Shown one piece after another: positions 51,001 through 61,630 of a stretch of 64,000 nt of DNA. Numbering within the stretch: position 1 is the stretch's first letter; every line of letters starts with the position of its first letter. The translations under genes and the position numbers were made by a program. The DNA comes from Apostichopus japonicus (lineage: Eukaryota > Echinodermata > Holothuroidea > Aspidochirotida > Stichopodidae), in assembly GCF_037975245.1 (NCBI RefSeq), contig NC_092574.1, positions 9,893,713-9,957,712 of the forward strand, in the 5' to 3' direction. Below the pieces are notes generated by a model. That model was not told where the DNA came from, did no database searches, and saw nothing but the letters and a program-made list of their open reading frames with translations.

Positions 51001-54000
51001 TTCTTGCAAGGCCCGTAGTCAGAGTAACCCATTTTTTTTGGGGGGGGGCACATCAACGCAGGGGGTTCGCCGTCCTAGGGGAGGGTTATAAGGGGAGAGG
51101 GTTCCCCCTCCCTTTTGACAAAAGTTTGCTTATCTCAGTGCCTAGAGGCCAAGTGATGCACAATTAGGTTATTGTTGGCCTAGGCCATAAAACTGATTAA
51201 AACTGGGCGGTAGTTTTGGTGGTTTATATATGTTTAATGGGATAGGAGTTTTTTTCCGTACAAAACCTTACCATTTTTTATTGAGCTAGAAATTTGAAGA
51301 AAAAAATTGTTGAAGGGGGGGCCACGTGTCTCCCGTGATCCCCCCTCCCGCGGCTACTTGCTTGCATATTTTACCGTAAACCGCTTCCTAGAGAGTCAGC
51401 TTGTAATATAAGATTAACCGCTTGAAACAATTCTATTCTCAAGTGGTCTATCGTAAGCTTTTCGCTTGCCTGCATAATATCCTGCCATGCGATCAAGACA
51501 AGATGTACCGTTGTGTTACGCAGGTTAGTTCAGTTGCAATACCATTCACACCTCTTGTTGTATATATAGCCGTTATGATGACCACAACCGTATAGTACTC
51601 AGAATTCATTACAAGACACTACACTTTGGCTTTTCTAGTATTTCCCAACGAAGTTGAGTTAATGTTTAACTTTGTCCTCGATGCGTTAACGCCTTCTTGT
51701 CAGAAGAGGATTTTTTTTTGGTAACCATTTGCAGTGACGGTGAGTTTAACGTGTATGCGCTGATAGATAATATCCATGCCAACACACAAACAATTTATTG
51801 CGTGTCCAATCAACCCATGGTAGCGAACACCATGAACTTACATTACTACTCGAAGGGAAACGAATAGGGCAACACTATTTCATCTAGACTACTACACGTC
51901 GTACCGCACAAAATTATTAATATATCTTTCTTAGAGAAGAAGAAAAAGTTTAAGAAGAAACGTGTCTTTTCAACGAAGTAAAAGGAAATTTATTTGAAAT
52001 ATTTAAGCAGTTTCGCCCCATACCGGTTACGATCAGGTGAGATATATATATATGTTTTATCTTCTCGAGAAGTTAACACAATTTAATAAAAAGATAGGAA
52101 TGATGACAATTCCACGTGATCTTCGAAGCATTGGTTTACTGTAAACGAACGAAATATTCTGTTTTCTGTAATTTAGGGCATGTGGTTTACATATTTTGTT
52201 TTTTACTTACTTGAATTTTACTTTTTTTTAAAAGATAAAACGAATGAATCGATAGAAGAGAAGGTACTAAGAGAAATATCCAATCTCTGGTAGTAGGATG
52301 AAATAAAACTGAGACAAAAGCGTAACATACTTTCTTGTAAAAAATGTGGAAACAGATCGTTATATTTATGGACATACATCATTTATTATTCATATTGTTG
52401 AGAGTTAATATTTGATTTGATTTGAAAGAAAAGTCCAGGTAATTTAGAACAGATGTCGTGATGACATAATATACACCGGGTGTTGCCACATGCATTCACA
52501 AAATACTAACAAATGTAAGAAAAGGAAATGAAACTTATAAATATCTTCGTCATACAAAATGCTATGAGGATGTGTTTTTTTGTTACCTAAAGATTAAAAG
52601 AACCTCAAGCAGTTTAACTAGGTAACCAAGGTAACTGAACTGACGTCACGTGGGAGCATGCTAGTGATATATTTACGACTAGTTACTCGCTGACTTTGGA
52701 GAAGAAATTGATTAAAATTAACAAGACTCTTTTTGTTTTGGCATTCGAAATGAGAAGATGCTGACCGCGGTTTTAGACTTAAAACAACCTTGTCTGCAAA
52801 AAGTAAGCAATTAAGACACGAAACAAAAGAAGCAGATACTGTTGAGTTCAAAGCGCCAAGTTCCCATAACAACAAATTATGTTTTTAAATTCAGGAAAAT
52901 TTACTCAAATATAAACGTTTATTATTTATTCTTAAATGTTATTTGTACTTATTATGTACTAAACGGAATATGAAAATGAACAAAGATATTGTTACATAAT
53001 CTATTGTTAGTTTATTATCAGTCAGTATGAGTATTTACTTGAAGAAGTAAAAGTTGGTGTATCACCAATCCCCTCCATCCCGGATTCTAAACCTAATCAT
53101 TGTCCCCTCCCTAACCCGCTCCCCCACTGTGTTCGAAGATATTGTGCCAAAAGAAATATGAGAGTAGTAACATACGCCAATTTGTAGAGTTTTAATGCGA
53201 GAGGCGCATCTACCCTCTTGAACTGAGGGATGGGAGGGGGAAAGGGAGGGCTAAGTTGTTAAGACGACCAGAGGAGGGGTGTACGTGAGAAATTTTGTTA
53301 AACTGAAGAGCAATTGTGCTAACTTTTGAAACCAAGTCGAAGATTTTCGACTGTTTAGGTTGCACAAAGAATACCTGTACTATATATTGTACAATATATA
53401 TTTTATGTCTGCCAGTGGGGGGAGGGGGATCTGAATTATAATATTGTAATAAATAAGAAAACAAAACATATCAAATTGATGAACAATGTGGCGCAATGAT
53501 ATCATATTTAGACTTGATCAAGTCCTAAACCTAACACGTGAAGGAACTTTAAATTTGTGATATCTCACAAAATGGAATGATATTTTGCTTAGTAGTTTGT
53601 GTGTGTCTCATGTAAGCTGCAATCGACAAGCAATGACGTACGGACGCCTACACACACACACTGGAAGATTGTCTACAGGCTATATCAGCAAGTTTGTCTT
53701 CCTATCAGGTTTTTTGACAGCAATTCCTTTCGTCCTAAATGACGATGACCAAAATAGATAAATTACGAACATTAATTGCGAAAACTAAGTTTCTTCAGGT
53801 AAAGTGTTCTACTCTGTCCGTCCGCCTGTCTTTCTGTCCTTCTGTCTTTATGTCTGTCTGTCTGTGTTTATGTAAATCTGGGCCAACTTTCAATTATAAG
53901 ACAAGTAGACAGTTACCCCCCCCCCTCCCTCCCCCGCCTCACCGCAGCCTGCCTCCCCAACCCACTACCTCGCGGTTTAAATGAAGACCAACATAACGCC

Positions 54001-54874
54001 TATACTGGAGTAAACCTTCACGACACTGCGTAACAATTTGAACAAACCACACATATATAGATTAAAAGAACAGGAGCGACGTTATAATTTCTTTAACTGT
54101 ATAATATTAATCGTATAACTTCCGCTGTACCAATATTCAAGACACCACCCTCTCTTTAAGCAATGGCTATTTCGTATTTGTCACTTATTATATTATATTA
54201 ACATATTACGAGAGTCTTTGAACTTTGTTCGGCCGTTGTTTGCTGACTGGATAACTATTCCAATAGGAGTGGAGGCAACGCATAGTTTGGACAGAACGGA
54301 CACTTGCCAACGTCAACAAAACATAGAATGGTTGCCGGGAGAAATAAGATCGGACAGATGCTATAAAAAGAAAAGAGTTATGATATGAACAGATCCCTTC
54401 AAGTTGGCGTTACAACAAAACAATGAAAACATGTTAAGGAAACCATTGTTGCTAACAACAAAAGAATCAGTCGCGTGTAGGCAAACACAATTAGCTCGGC
54501 GATACCGGTAGCCTACACACACTTGGGATTTCGAAAAAGTTGTGAGTTGTGTCAGTACAGACTATGCATTTCTTTGTTCTTTGAGTTTTCAATAATGTAG
54601 GCCTATCTTATATATACGGGGCGCGGATCCAGGGGGTGGGGATGTGGGAAGGGATGGTGTATCCCACCCCCCAAACAAGGTTTGTATTTTAGCACAAGCT
54701 TTTTTTCTTGCATTGCAGTCGGAACCAGCGACCCCACGCTTAGAATTCTGAAGTGATTGGCCTTTCAGAGATCTTGAAATATTGCGGCAGGAATAATTTT
54801 CTCAAGTTAATGTTAGAAGCCATATATTCTAATACATATATTATATACTTATCTTTGCAGATACATATACAATA
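48030..54874. other. Intergenic region with repeats, no supported gene
   Basis: Only short, low-complexity open frames are present and none resembles a known protein. Contents include a GAG/GAT-rich purine tract (about 49397-49447), a hAT-related copy at 49667, several G or C tracts (49650, 50755, 51045) and AT-rich DNA. The left end presumably includes the 5' flank of the channel gene, and the right end the promoter and any 5' UTR exon of the DAAT-repeat gene. A TTTGCAG acceptor-like site lies at 54860, shortly before its start codon. Confidence 0.6.
49667..49895. mobile_element. hAT-related element copy without nested insertion
   Basis: Starts CAGTGGCGTAGGAAGGTAC like the element at 59041 and continues with the same sequence, through GTGGCCTCAGATGCAATTTG and CACTTCAACACCCACTCC to TGGTGCTCCAAATGAGATTT. 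The site GTCTAAGG (49730-49737) is intact here, whereas in the other copy it is split by an 843-bp insertion. I could not find a matching right terminus or target duplication, so the right end is probably truncated or diverged. Confidence 0.7.
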
Positions 54875-56521
54875 ATGGGCAGGATCATCATCAACGTCAC
54901 GTACGGCGCCGTGCTTATTCTTGCGACATTCTCTGTGGCATTCACTCAATCAACCGTCCTTTACACCGATCTGATGAAGACTGAAGAGATTACTTTCCTG
55001 ACAGATGCACCACCTGGAACTACTCTTGCCAGAGACCTACTGACGACGGGTGCAGCAACCAGGGGTGACGATTTAACGAGAGCTGCCACTAATGCTGCAA
55101 CTGACGCTGCCACTGACGCTGTCACTGACGCTGCCACTGACGCTGCAACTGATGCTGCAACTGATGCTGCAACTGATGCTGCAACCGATGCTGCCACTGA
55201 TGCTGCCACTGATGCTGCCACTGATGCTGCCACTGACGCTGCCACTGATGCTGCCACTGATGCTGCCACTGACGCTGCCACTGACGCTGCCACTGACGCT
55301 GCCACTGACGCTGCCACTGACGCTGCCACTGATGCTGCCACTGACGCTGCCACTGACGCTGCCACTGACGCTGCCACTGACGCTGCCACTGATGCTGCCA
55401 CTGACGCTGCCACTGACGCTGCCACTGATGCCGCCACTGATGCCGCCACTGATGCCGCCACTGATGCTGCAACTGACGCTGCCACTGACGCTGCCACTGA
55501 CGCTGCCACTGACGCTGCCACTGACGCTGCCACTGATGCTGCCACTGATGCTGCCACTGATGCTGCCACTGACGCTGCCACTGACGCTGCCACTGACGCT
55601 GCCACTGACGCTGCCACTGATGCCGCCACTGATGCTGCCACTGATGCTGCCACTGATGCTGCCACTGATGCTGCCACTGACGCTGCCACTGACGCTGCCA
55701 CTGATGCTGCCACTGATGCTGCCACTGACGCTGCCACTGACGCTGCCACTGATGCTGCCACTGATGCTGCCACTGACGCTGCCACTGATGCTGCCACTGA
55801 TGCTGCCACTGACGCTGCCACTGATGCTGCCACTGATGCCGCCACTGATGCTGTCACTGACGCTGCCACTGATGCTGCCACTGATGCTGCCACTGATGCT
55901 GCAACTGACGCTGCCACTGATGCTGCCACTGACGCTGCCACTGACGCTGCCACTGATGCTGCCACTGACGCTAACACAGAAGGTGATGGAATCACAAAAG
56001 CTGTCACAACTCAAAGTAATCCGGTGGATGCAACGACTGGAACTACTACTATAGCTACGACGAAAAGTGTTCCTTCTACAACATCATTGGTTACAGAACT
56101 CGGGCAAACAGAAACTGTTGTCTTTACGGATTTCACAACTTCTAAGCTCACAACAGCGACTGCGGCAAAGACGACGAAAACCTCGCCACCGGTCGAACCT
56201 ACGTCGCCGTCCTCGAAAAGACCCACGGAACCTGCCGGGTCTAAAGAGCCATCAGGATCGTCAAACCCAGAGAAATTGAGCGGTGGTGCAATTGCCGGTG
56301 CCGTGATCGGTTCGGTAGCTGGTGCTGCATTGATTGTCGGTGGCTCGATAGGTGGTTATTACTACTATTCAAAGGGTAAACGTACTATTCAACCAAGTGA
56401 CGACACCCAAGAATTAAAATCGTACACAAATCAAGACGAAGAGGCGGAGATTGGAGGGAAGGGATCCCCTCCTCCTGTAGAGGAGGTCCATGTTAACAAT
56501 GGAGTAGAGGATAACGTCTGA
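54875..56521 (+). CDS. Signal-anchored membrane protein with 74 AATD repeats (mucin-like), 548 aa
   Basis: Not assignable to a named family. Seen in order: a hydrophobic signal peptide (about 1-24), a short Thr/Asp region, and 74 consecutive four-residue units Ala-Ala-Thr-Asp (residues 70-365; first unit AATN, two units AVTD). Then come a Thr/Ser/Pro-rich stalk (366-468), a Gly/Ala-rich transmembrane helix with GxxxG-type spacing (about 471-496), four Tyr, a basic stop-transfer SKGKR, and a 45-residue acidic tail with PPPVEEV. No cysteine was seen. The layout is that of a type I cell-surface, mucin-like protein; 74 evenly spaced Thr could be O-glycosylated (inference). The ATG was chosen because it opens the signal peptide and follows a TTTGCAG acceptor by about 14 nt, suggesting an upstream 5' UTR exon. 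The function is unknown. Confidence 0.82.
   Translation: MGRIIINVTYGAVLILATFSVAFTQSTVLYTDLMKTEEITFLTDAPPGTTLARDLLTTGAATRGDDLTRAATNAATDAATDAVTDAATDAATDAATDAATDAATDAATDAATDAATDAATDAATDAATDAATDAATDAATDAATDAATDAATDAATDAATDAATDAATDAATDAATDAATDAATDAATDAATDAATDAATDAATDAATDAATDAATDAATDAATDAATDAATDAATDAATDAATDAATDAATDAATDAATDAATDAATDAATDAATDAATDAATDAATDAATDAATDAATDAATDAATDAATDAATDAATDAATDAVTDAATDAATDAATDAATDAATDAATDAATDAATDAATDANTEGDGITKAVTTQSNPVDATTGTTTIATTKSVPSTTSLVTELGQTETVVFTDFTTSKLTTATAAKTTKTSPPVEPTSPSSKRPTEPAGSKEPSGSSNPEKLSGGAIAGAVIGSVAGAALIVGGSIGGYYYYSKGKRTIQPSDDTQELKSYTNQDEEAEIGGKGSPPPVEEVHVNNGVEDNV
55082..55969 (+). repeat. Coding 12-bp satellite, 74 units (GCT GCC ACT GAY)
   Basis: 888 bp of uninterrupted 12-bp units. 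Nearly all differences are at third codon positions (GAC/GAT, GCC/GCA, GCT/GCC); the amino-acid changes seen are AAT-to-AVT twice and one final Asn. Because 12 is divisible by 3 and the unit has no stop in most frames, long open frames also appear on other frames and the opposite strand. Those are shadows. Confidence 0.95.
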
Positions 56522-57114
56522 AACTAGAGATAACATCATATTTTCGGGAGACAATGCACGGATATAGCCTTACCATGCGTATTAATAACCAGTATTATAT
56601 ATAGTGATATCATTACTACCTGACGTCAATGTGACTATAATGCAGTGGTGGGTGATGTGCATGAGAGGTAACCACATACAAGAGTTGAGCTGCGTTCCAT
56701 TGTTTATAATACAGGACAATGCATATCCCGTTTATTCATTCGTCTTTCATATACATTAATGATTTCTTCTCTTTCAAAATGAATGGCAAGCTGAGTGGTA
56801 TATGGTGTAATCCTTGAATTTTACGCCCAAGTTTTATATGCAAATTAAGTTAGGTGTCGCTGTTCGTTTCAAAGAGTATGTATGCGATTGCCTTCCCCAT
56901 AACAAAACTATAAAGGAGAAGGATGTGGAAACATAAACTGCTTTAAGTCACGGGCAGATCCAGGTTGGGAGGAGAGGGGTATAAAGGAATGTCTCTCTTG
57001 CATCTATGAACTAAACATTAGCTACGGATATGTTTCTCAAAACAGGTACATTTCAAGTTATTAAATAGGCTATCCTTATGAATTATGCTGTGTCTTTCAA
57101 TAACAATACATGAA

Positions 57115-57120
57115 AATAAA
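57115..57120 (+). terminator. Candidate poly(A) signal of the DAAT-repeat gene
   Basis: AATAAA 594 nt after the TGA stop, followed by a T-rich stretch at 57128-57140. It is the first AATAAA seen downstream. Confidence 0.4.
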
Positions 57121-59040
57121 CCGTAGGTATTTTTTTTTTTCGAAGTTATCTTTCTATACCTATTTCAACCAAACAGTTGAGAGTGTGGTTGATTGGGTTG
57201 AGGGGCCTCAAGAGGCAACCATTCAAAGAAGATAAACACAAAATTAATTTTGGTCGATTTGTTGGGTTAGGGAGTTTACTATTTTTTTATATTTTTGTCT
57301 GCACTTAAAAATGCTAGTTTTACTTGTATATAAATATTTTAATGCCAAAATATGTTTCATCCGTTTAATCAGTTTTTTTTTTCTCTTTTGTTTGTTGTAG
57401 TTGTGACTCTTAGAAAATATATATTTTAGGTTGGTTGACGTATATAGCAATACTTCATATATATTACACATTCTTGTAAATGATATTGTCATTGTTGACA
57501 ACATGAGAACAAGAAGGAGCTAATGTAGATTTTGTAAAGGGCTATTCGAGTTAAGGCTTTGTAAGCTTTAAGACGTCTACCCTGAACAGATTTAATCAGA
57601 GAAAGTGATTATTTTATGTTAATTGCAATAAGATGACGTAATTATTGAGTCATCAGCTGAATGTATAGAAAGGCTGCGCTACTCTTAGTAAACAGCTTCG
57701 ACAATGGAACAATGAATATTAATAGCTATTCTCACATTCTTCATGTAACTTTTAAAACTTGTTCCAAAGATCAAAATTATCTTGTTCTTATCTTGAGACC
57801 AAGCAAATCATCGTTTTTCATATATCCGATAGCAATGTTATTGTTTTCATGAAACATTTTTTTATAAAATGCTTAAAGAGAGTGAGAAAAAGTGTTCTTT
57901 CATTCGGAAGGTTATGGAGTTAAAAAGACTATAATGTTGTCCATTATGTGACATGAAAGTGCGTTTAGGAAGGAATGGTACATAATCGATGGGAAATTTT
58001 AATCAAGGTAACAATTTGAAGACATTTATAAGTAGGATTACTCACATTCTCGAAGAAAATTTCTTAAGCAAAAACATCTCAACATAAGTGTCTCATTGGT
58101 ATGATTTTAAGACTTTTTTCCAAGTCTGTATATCTGTACATATATGAATATACATAAAAACTGAAATTCCGTCCAACTAGAACAACTCTTATTAAGCTTT
58201 ATATTACCAACAACTTAGGTATCAGCTGTTTAGCGAGATATTAATCTCTAAATTAATGGGTAAATGTTTCTTCTGCATATGTTGGTTTTCTTTTCTTTTT
58301 GGTATATTTTATCATAATATGATAAATTTGTTTCGTTTGATGACGAGTCAAGTTTAATATTAAATCATGATTCTTAATGAATATGTACTTATTTTGTAAG
58401 AAGACGTTCTCTTTCCGCTCTTCTGTTTTCAGTTCATCTTTGGTGCTCAGCTTGAAGATAACAAATTGTACCATTTAATCGTGATAGGTGCCAATAACCC
58501 TAACTTTGCCAGCTAGGTACAGTCAAAAGTGTCCACAAACCTTCCAATTTCTCAATAACCCTCGCTTTTCAAAACACCGGTACCTGTTTTGGACGCGGCC
58601 ATGCATGAGGTCCAGGTAGTCCCAGCTAGCACGTTAATGTTATCTGCTTGCTTGTGAAAGATATATGCCGGGGAAGGAAATGCATAATATTTGGTTCATA
58701 TACCATCATATAACAATAGTGGTAATAAGGGTGGTACTCTGTTTTGTTGTAATGAAAAATGGCATCCATTTAGAAAATGTTCAATTCTTACAAGGGGCAA
58801 ATTCCATTATTGTTAACTCAGTTTTGTTCTACATCCCTTCCCTGGTTTGACCCCATATGACCTACACCCTCGTCACCCTCTTCCATTGTGTTCTAAAACA
58901 TAATGGAATTCAATCAGCTCCCTGCGTTAGATCACCAATTTTATTGCTGTTATCAAAAATAATAATACAAAAACTTTTCCAAACTAGGCCTACTGCTATA
59001 AATATGAGGTCACAATTAATGTTTGGTTTGTATAAAGTTA

Positions 59041-60256
59041 CAGTGGCGTAGGAAGGTACTTTTGAGTGGGGGGGGGGCTGAAGGCCGGCCTGGGGGAGGG
59101 GTCTAAGGCAGCGGCGTAACGGTGAGTCTGGGGGCCCCTGGGTCCAGGGAAGGAAGGGCCCCCTGGCTGCTGCGGAGAATCAACGAGCGCGGAGCGCGAA
59201 GTCCCAAAGGCGTGGGTCAAGCTCTGGGGTTCTACAAGCTCTCTGGTGCAATCTAAGCCGTATATGGAACATTTCTTGGTGATTTTATCGACTGAGATTT
59301 TGGGGAAAATCTGCGTTCATAGACACATTTTTGATCCGCCTTGTCTGTGATACTGGGAACATGAAAAATGTGTTGCAAAGCTAGAATACATAAAGAGATT
59401 GAAATTTTGGCAAAATATCAGCAAAACGGTGGAAAATATGCCAAATTCGATTTACTGTATGATACGGAAACATACAAATCCACACACAAATCTTAGGCAT
59501 CGGCGATTTGGCCGATAGCTGAGGAAAGCATCAGCCAAAGGGGTTCAAAATATGCCAAATTTGTGGGCCAGTTATCGGCCAATATCATGTGGCAACCCTG
59601 ACCGAGAGCGAATTCATTGAATTAGAGGCGCTATTTCGCTATAATATGTACTATCGTAGCCTATCAAGTTCCAGTGTGTACTTCAGGCTCTTGAGTCAGT
59701 CGTGCGGAAAGAAGGATACGAGATTTGCAGTTGCAGGGGCATAAGATTTATGACGAACGTATTCACGCACAGAAAAATATGTCCATTGTCTCGTTTATAG
59801 TCTCCTTTTCCAACGAAAAAGTGCCGTTTCAAAAAGAAAAAGAAAAAAAAGAGTACCCCTCTTCTAAGTTCTGTACATCAGTGCAGCGGGGCCCCCTTTG
59901 GTCGGGGCCCCTGTGTTTGCCCCGTCCGAACCCATAGGCGTTACGCCGCTGGTCTAAGGGTAGGGGGTGTCCCCCTCCCATTTGGAATTTTTTGCATTTT
60001 CAGGTGGCCTCAGATGCAATTTGGTGCAATATAGCACACTTCAACACCCACTCCATTTTGTAAACTTAATTTTGTATTTTCACCTGGCCTTAGATGCAAT
60101 TTGGTGCTCCAAATGGGATTTTTTTTTCTCATTTGGAAATGAAAAAGGGGTTTTCTGACTTGCGAAGCGGGGGGGGGGGGCGGAATGATACTTCCGCCCC
60201 TCCACATTTTTCACTGGGGGGATAGCGCCCCCAGCCCCCCGGTTCATACGACCTTG
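59041..60256. mobile_element. Outer hAT-type non-autonomous element with 8-bp target duplication
   Basis: Begins CAGTGGCGTAGG and ends CATACGACCTTG, an imperfect inverted terminus (8 of 12 match). It is flanked on both sides by TAAAGTTA (59033-59040 and 60257-60264). An 8-bp duplication and a CAG...GGCGTA terminus are hallmarks of the hAT superfamily. No transposase frame is present. It is interrupted at GTCTAAGG by a second element. Confidence 0.82.
59109..59951. mobile_element. Inner hAT-type element nested in the outer one
   Basis: The ends CAGCGGCGTAACG and CGTTACGCCGCTG form a perfect 13-bp inverted repeat. They are flanked by an exact 8-bp duplication GTCTAAGG (59101-59108 and 59952-59959). 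The 843-bp element lacks a transposase. The uninterrupted host sequence with a single GTCTAAGG is seen in the related copy at 49730-49737, which confirms the insertion. Confidence 0.9.
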
Positions 60257-61630
60257 TAAAGTTACATCCTAATCTAACAACTTCGTAGTCTTCAAAGTGT
60301 TTTCACGTCTGTGAGTAAAATTTATACAGCTGAAACAAATCCTAAACACATTAAATAACGTTGATTGTCTGCCGCAGCGACCATGATCAATGAAGTCTAT
60401 ATGTAAAAGAATTATATACGAACATTAAAAAAAAATGGTACTAAAAGCTAACCTGCACTGGGAGGAATAAAAACCATCCTTTCAGAGAGTACATTGAATC
60501 GACATAAAGTATATCTAAGTATGATCATTATAAATATATCTTTTCCAAGTCTATACATTCCATTACGTGACATTGTTTTTTTCCTTTATGGCGTCGATTT
60601 ACTGATCGAAGTGTAATTTGTTGTATTCTTTTCTGAAAATGAAAAATTGTTTTACCGATTGAAACCATAAGACTGTAGGGCATTCTAATAAATTATGTTA
60701 TTTAGAAAAAAAAAGAATAATTGTTTCGTACTTCTTTTATGAAAGTAAATGTTATTTGTATTTTATATGAATTCATGCGACGGTATATTGATAACACCGG
60801 GAAAACAAGCACTGATTGAAGAAGATCCGTTGCTATATGATCGAAACGTCAGGCTGTCTATAACGTTTAAACACTTTCAAAAGTATAAGCTTCAACTAAA
60901 ATTGCTTAAGACATTAGTAAGACATGTGAAAGGAAGTTATTTTATGAAGTTAATCAGCCAGATAAGTATAGGCATATATTTGAAGTAGCCGAATGGCTTA
61001 TTACTTACACTTCGCGACGGGACCTATCCAATTTACAGGTTGTTAGCTGATGTTGGATTTTAATGTTCTTAAAATGAGCTGAACTTTTGAAATAAACATG
61101 CGGCCATCTGTCATGTGTATAACAGTGACTAACAGTGAATAAAACCTGCGATTTGAAGTTAGTCTTCAATTGAAGGCTAACTAGTTATAGGCCTACCTAC
61201 AATTACGTTCCTTTGTAGGTAAAGTAAATAGTCCAGCTACATTACCTGACGGGCCTCGAAAGTTTAAATTAAAGTGACAATTTCAACTGAATTAAATAAG
61301 GTATTCAAAATACAATCTTGACTAATGGCAGCATTGTTAACGGTCTTCAGCACATCCAAAGTAAATGTTGGCCTTTACTCATTATTTATGTGACATTCTT
61401 GGTAGCAGCCACTGCTGCAACAATAAAACACCAACATCTAGAGCTATGAATTGGTTTTACGGCTGGTTTATACAGAAAATAAGTTCCATCAAGCAAGTCG
61501 TGAAGTTTGGACGAGCTAGTAGTGGGTATAACGTATATAAGCTACCTCACACATGCTTGCTTTTTCTAGCATTTCTAAAATATAGCAGATAATTTGGTCA
61601 ATTTGGTCATATGTGCAATTGTAGCTGAAG

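Larger units (their letters stand above)
56522..61630. other. Intergenic region with nested transposons, no supported gene
   Basis: Beyond the 3' UTR of the DAAT-repeat gene (AATAAA at 57115) I find no convincing coding exon until DIS3 at 61631. The main content is a nested pair of hAT-type elements (59041-60256). The stretch 57130-59030 is AT-rich with no recognised content. The stretch from 60270 to 61630 should hold the DIS3 promoter and has one TAGGCCTA palindrome at 61188. Confidence 0.6.

Noticed and set aside
51008-51358. G-rich segment with CCCGTAG and GGCTACTT edges as a MITE
   Set aside because: The edges pair poorly and no exact target duplication was found.
54961-56054. Long open frames of about 116-348 aa on the minus strand and in another plus frame over the AATD array
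   Set aside because: They are the 12-bp satellite read in other frames. They lack independent starts, domains or flanking structure, while the 548-aa frame has a signal peptide, stalk and membrane span.
58253-58474. 73-aa minus-strand Lys-rich frame
   Set aside because: No domain, no splice or expression support; AT-rich sequence yields such frames by chance.
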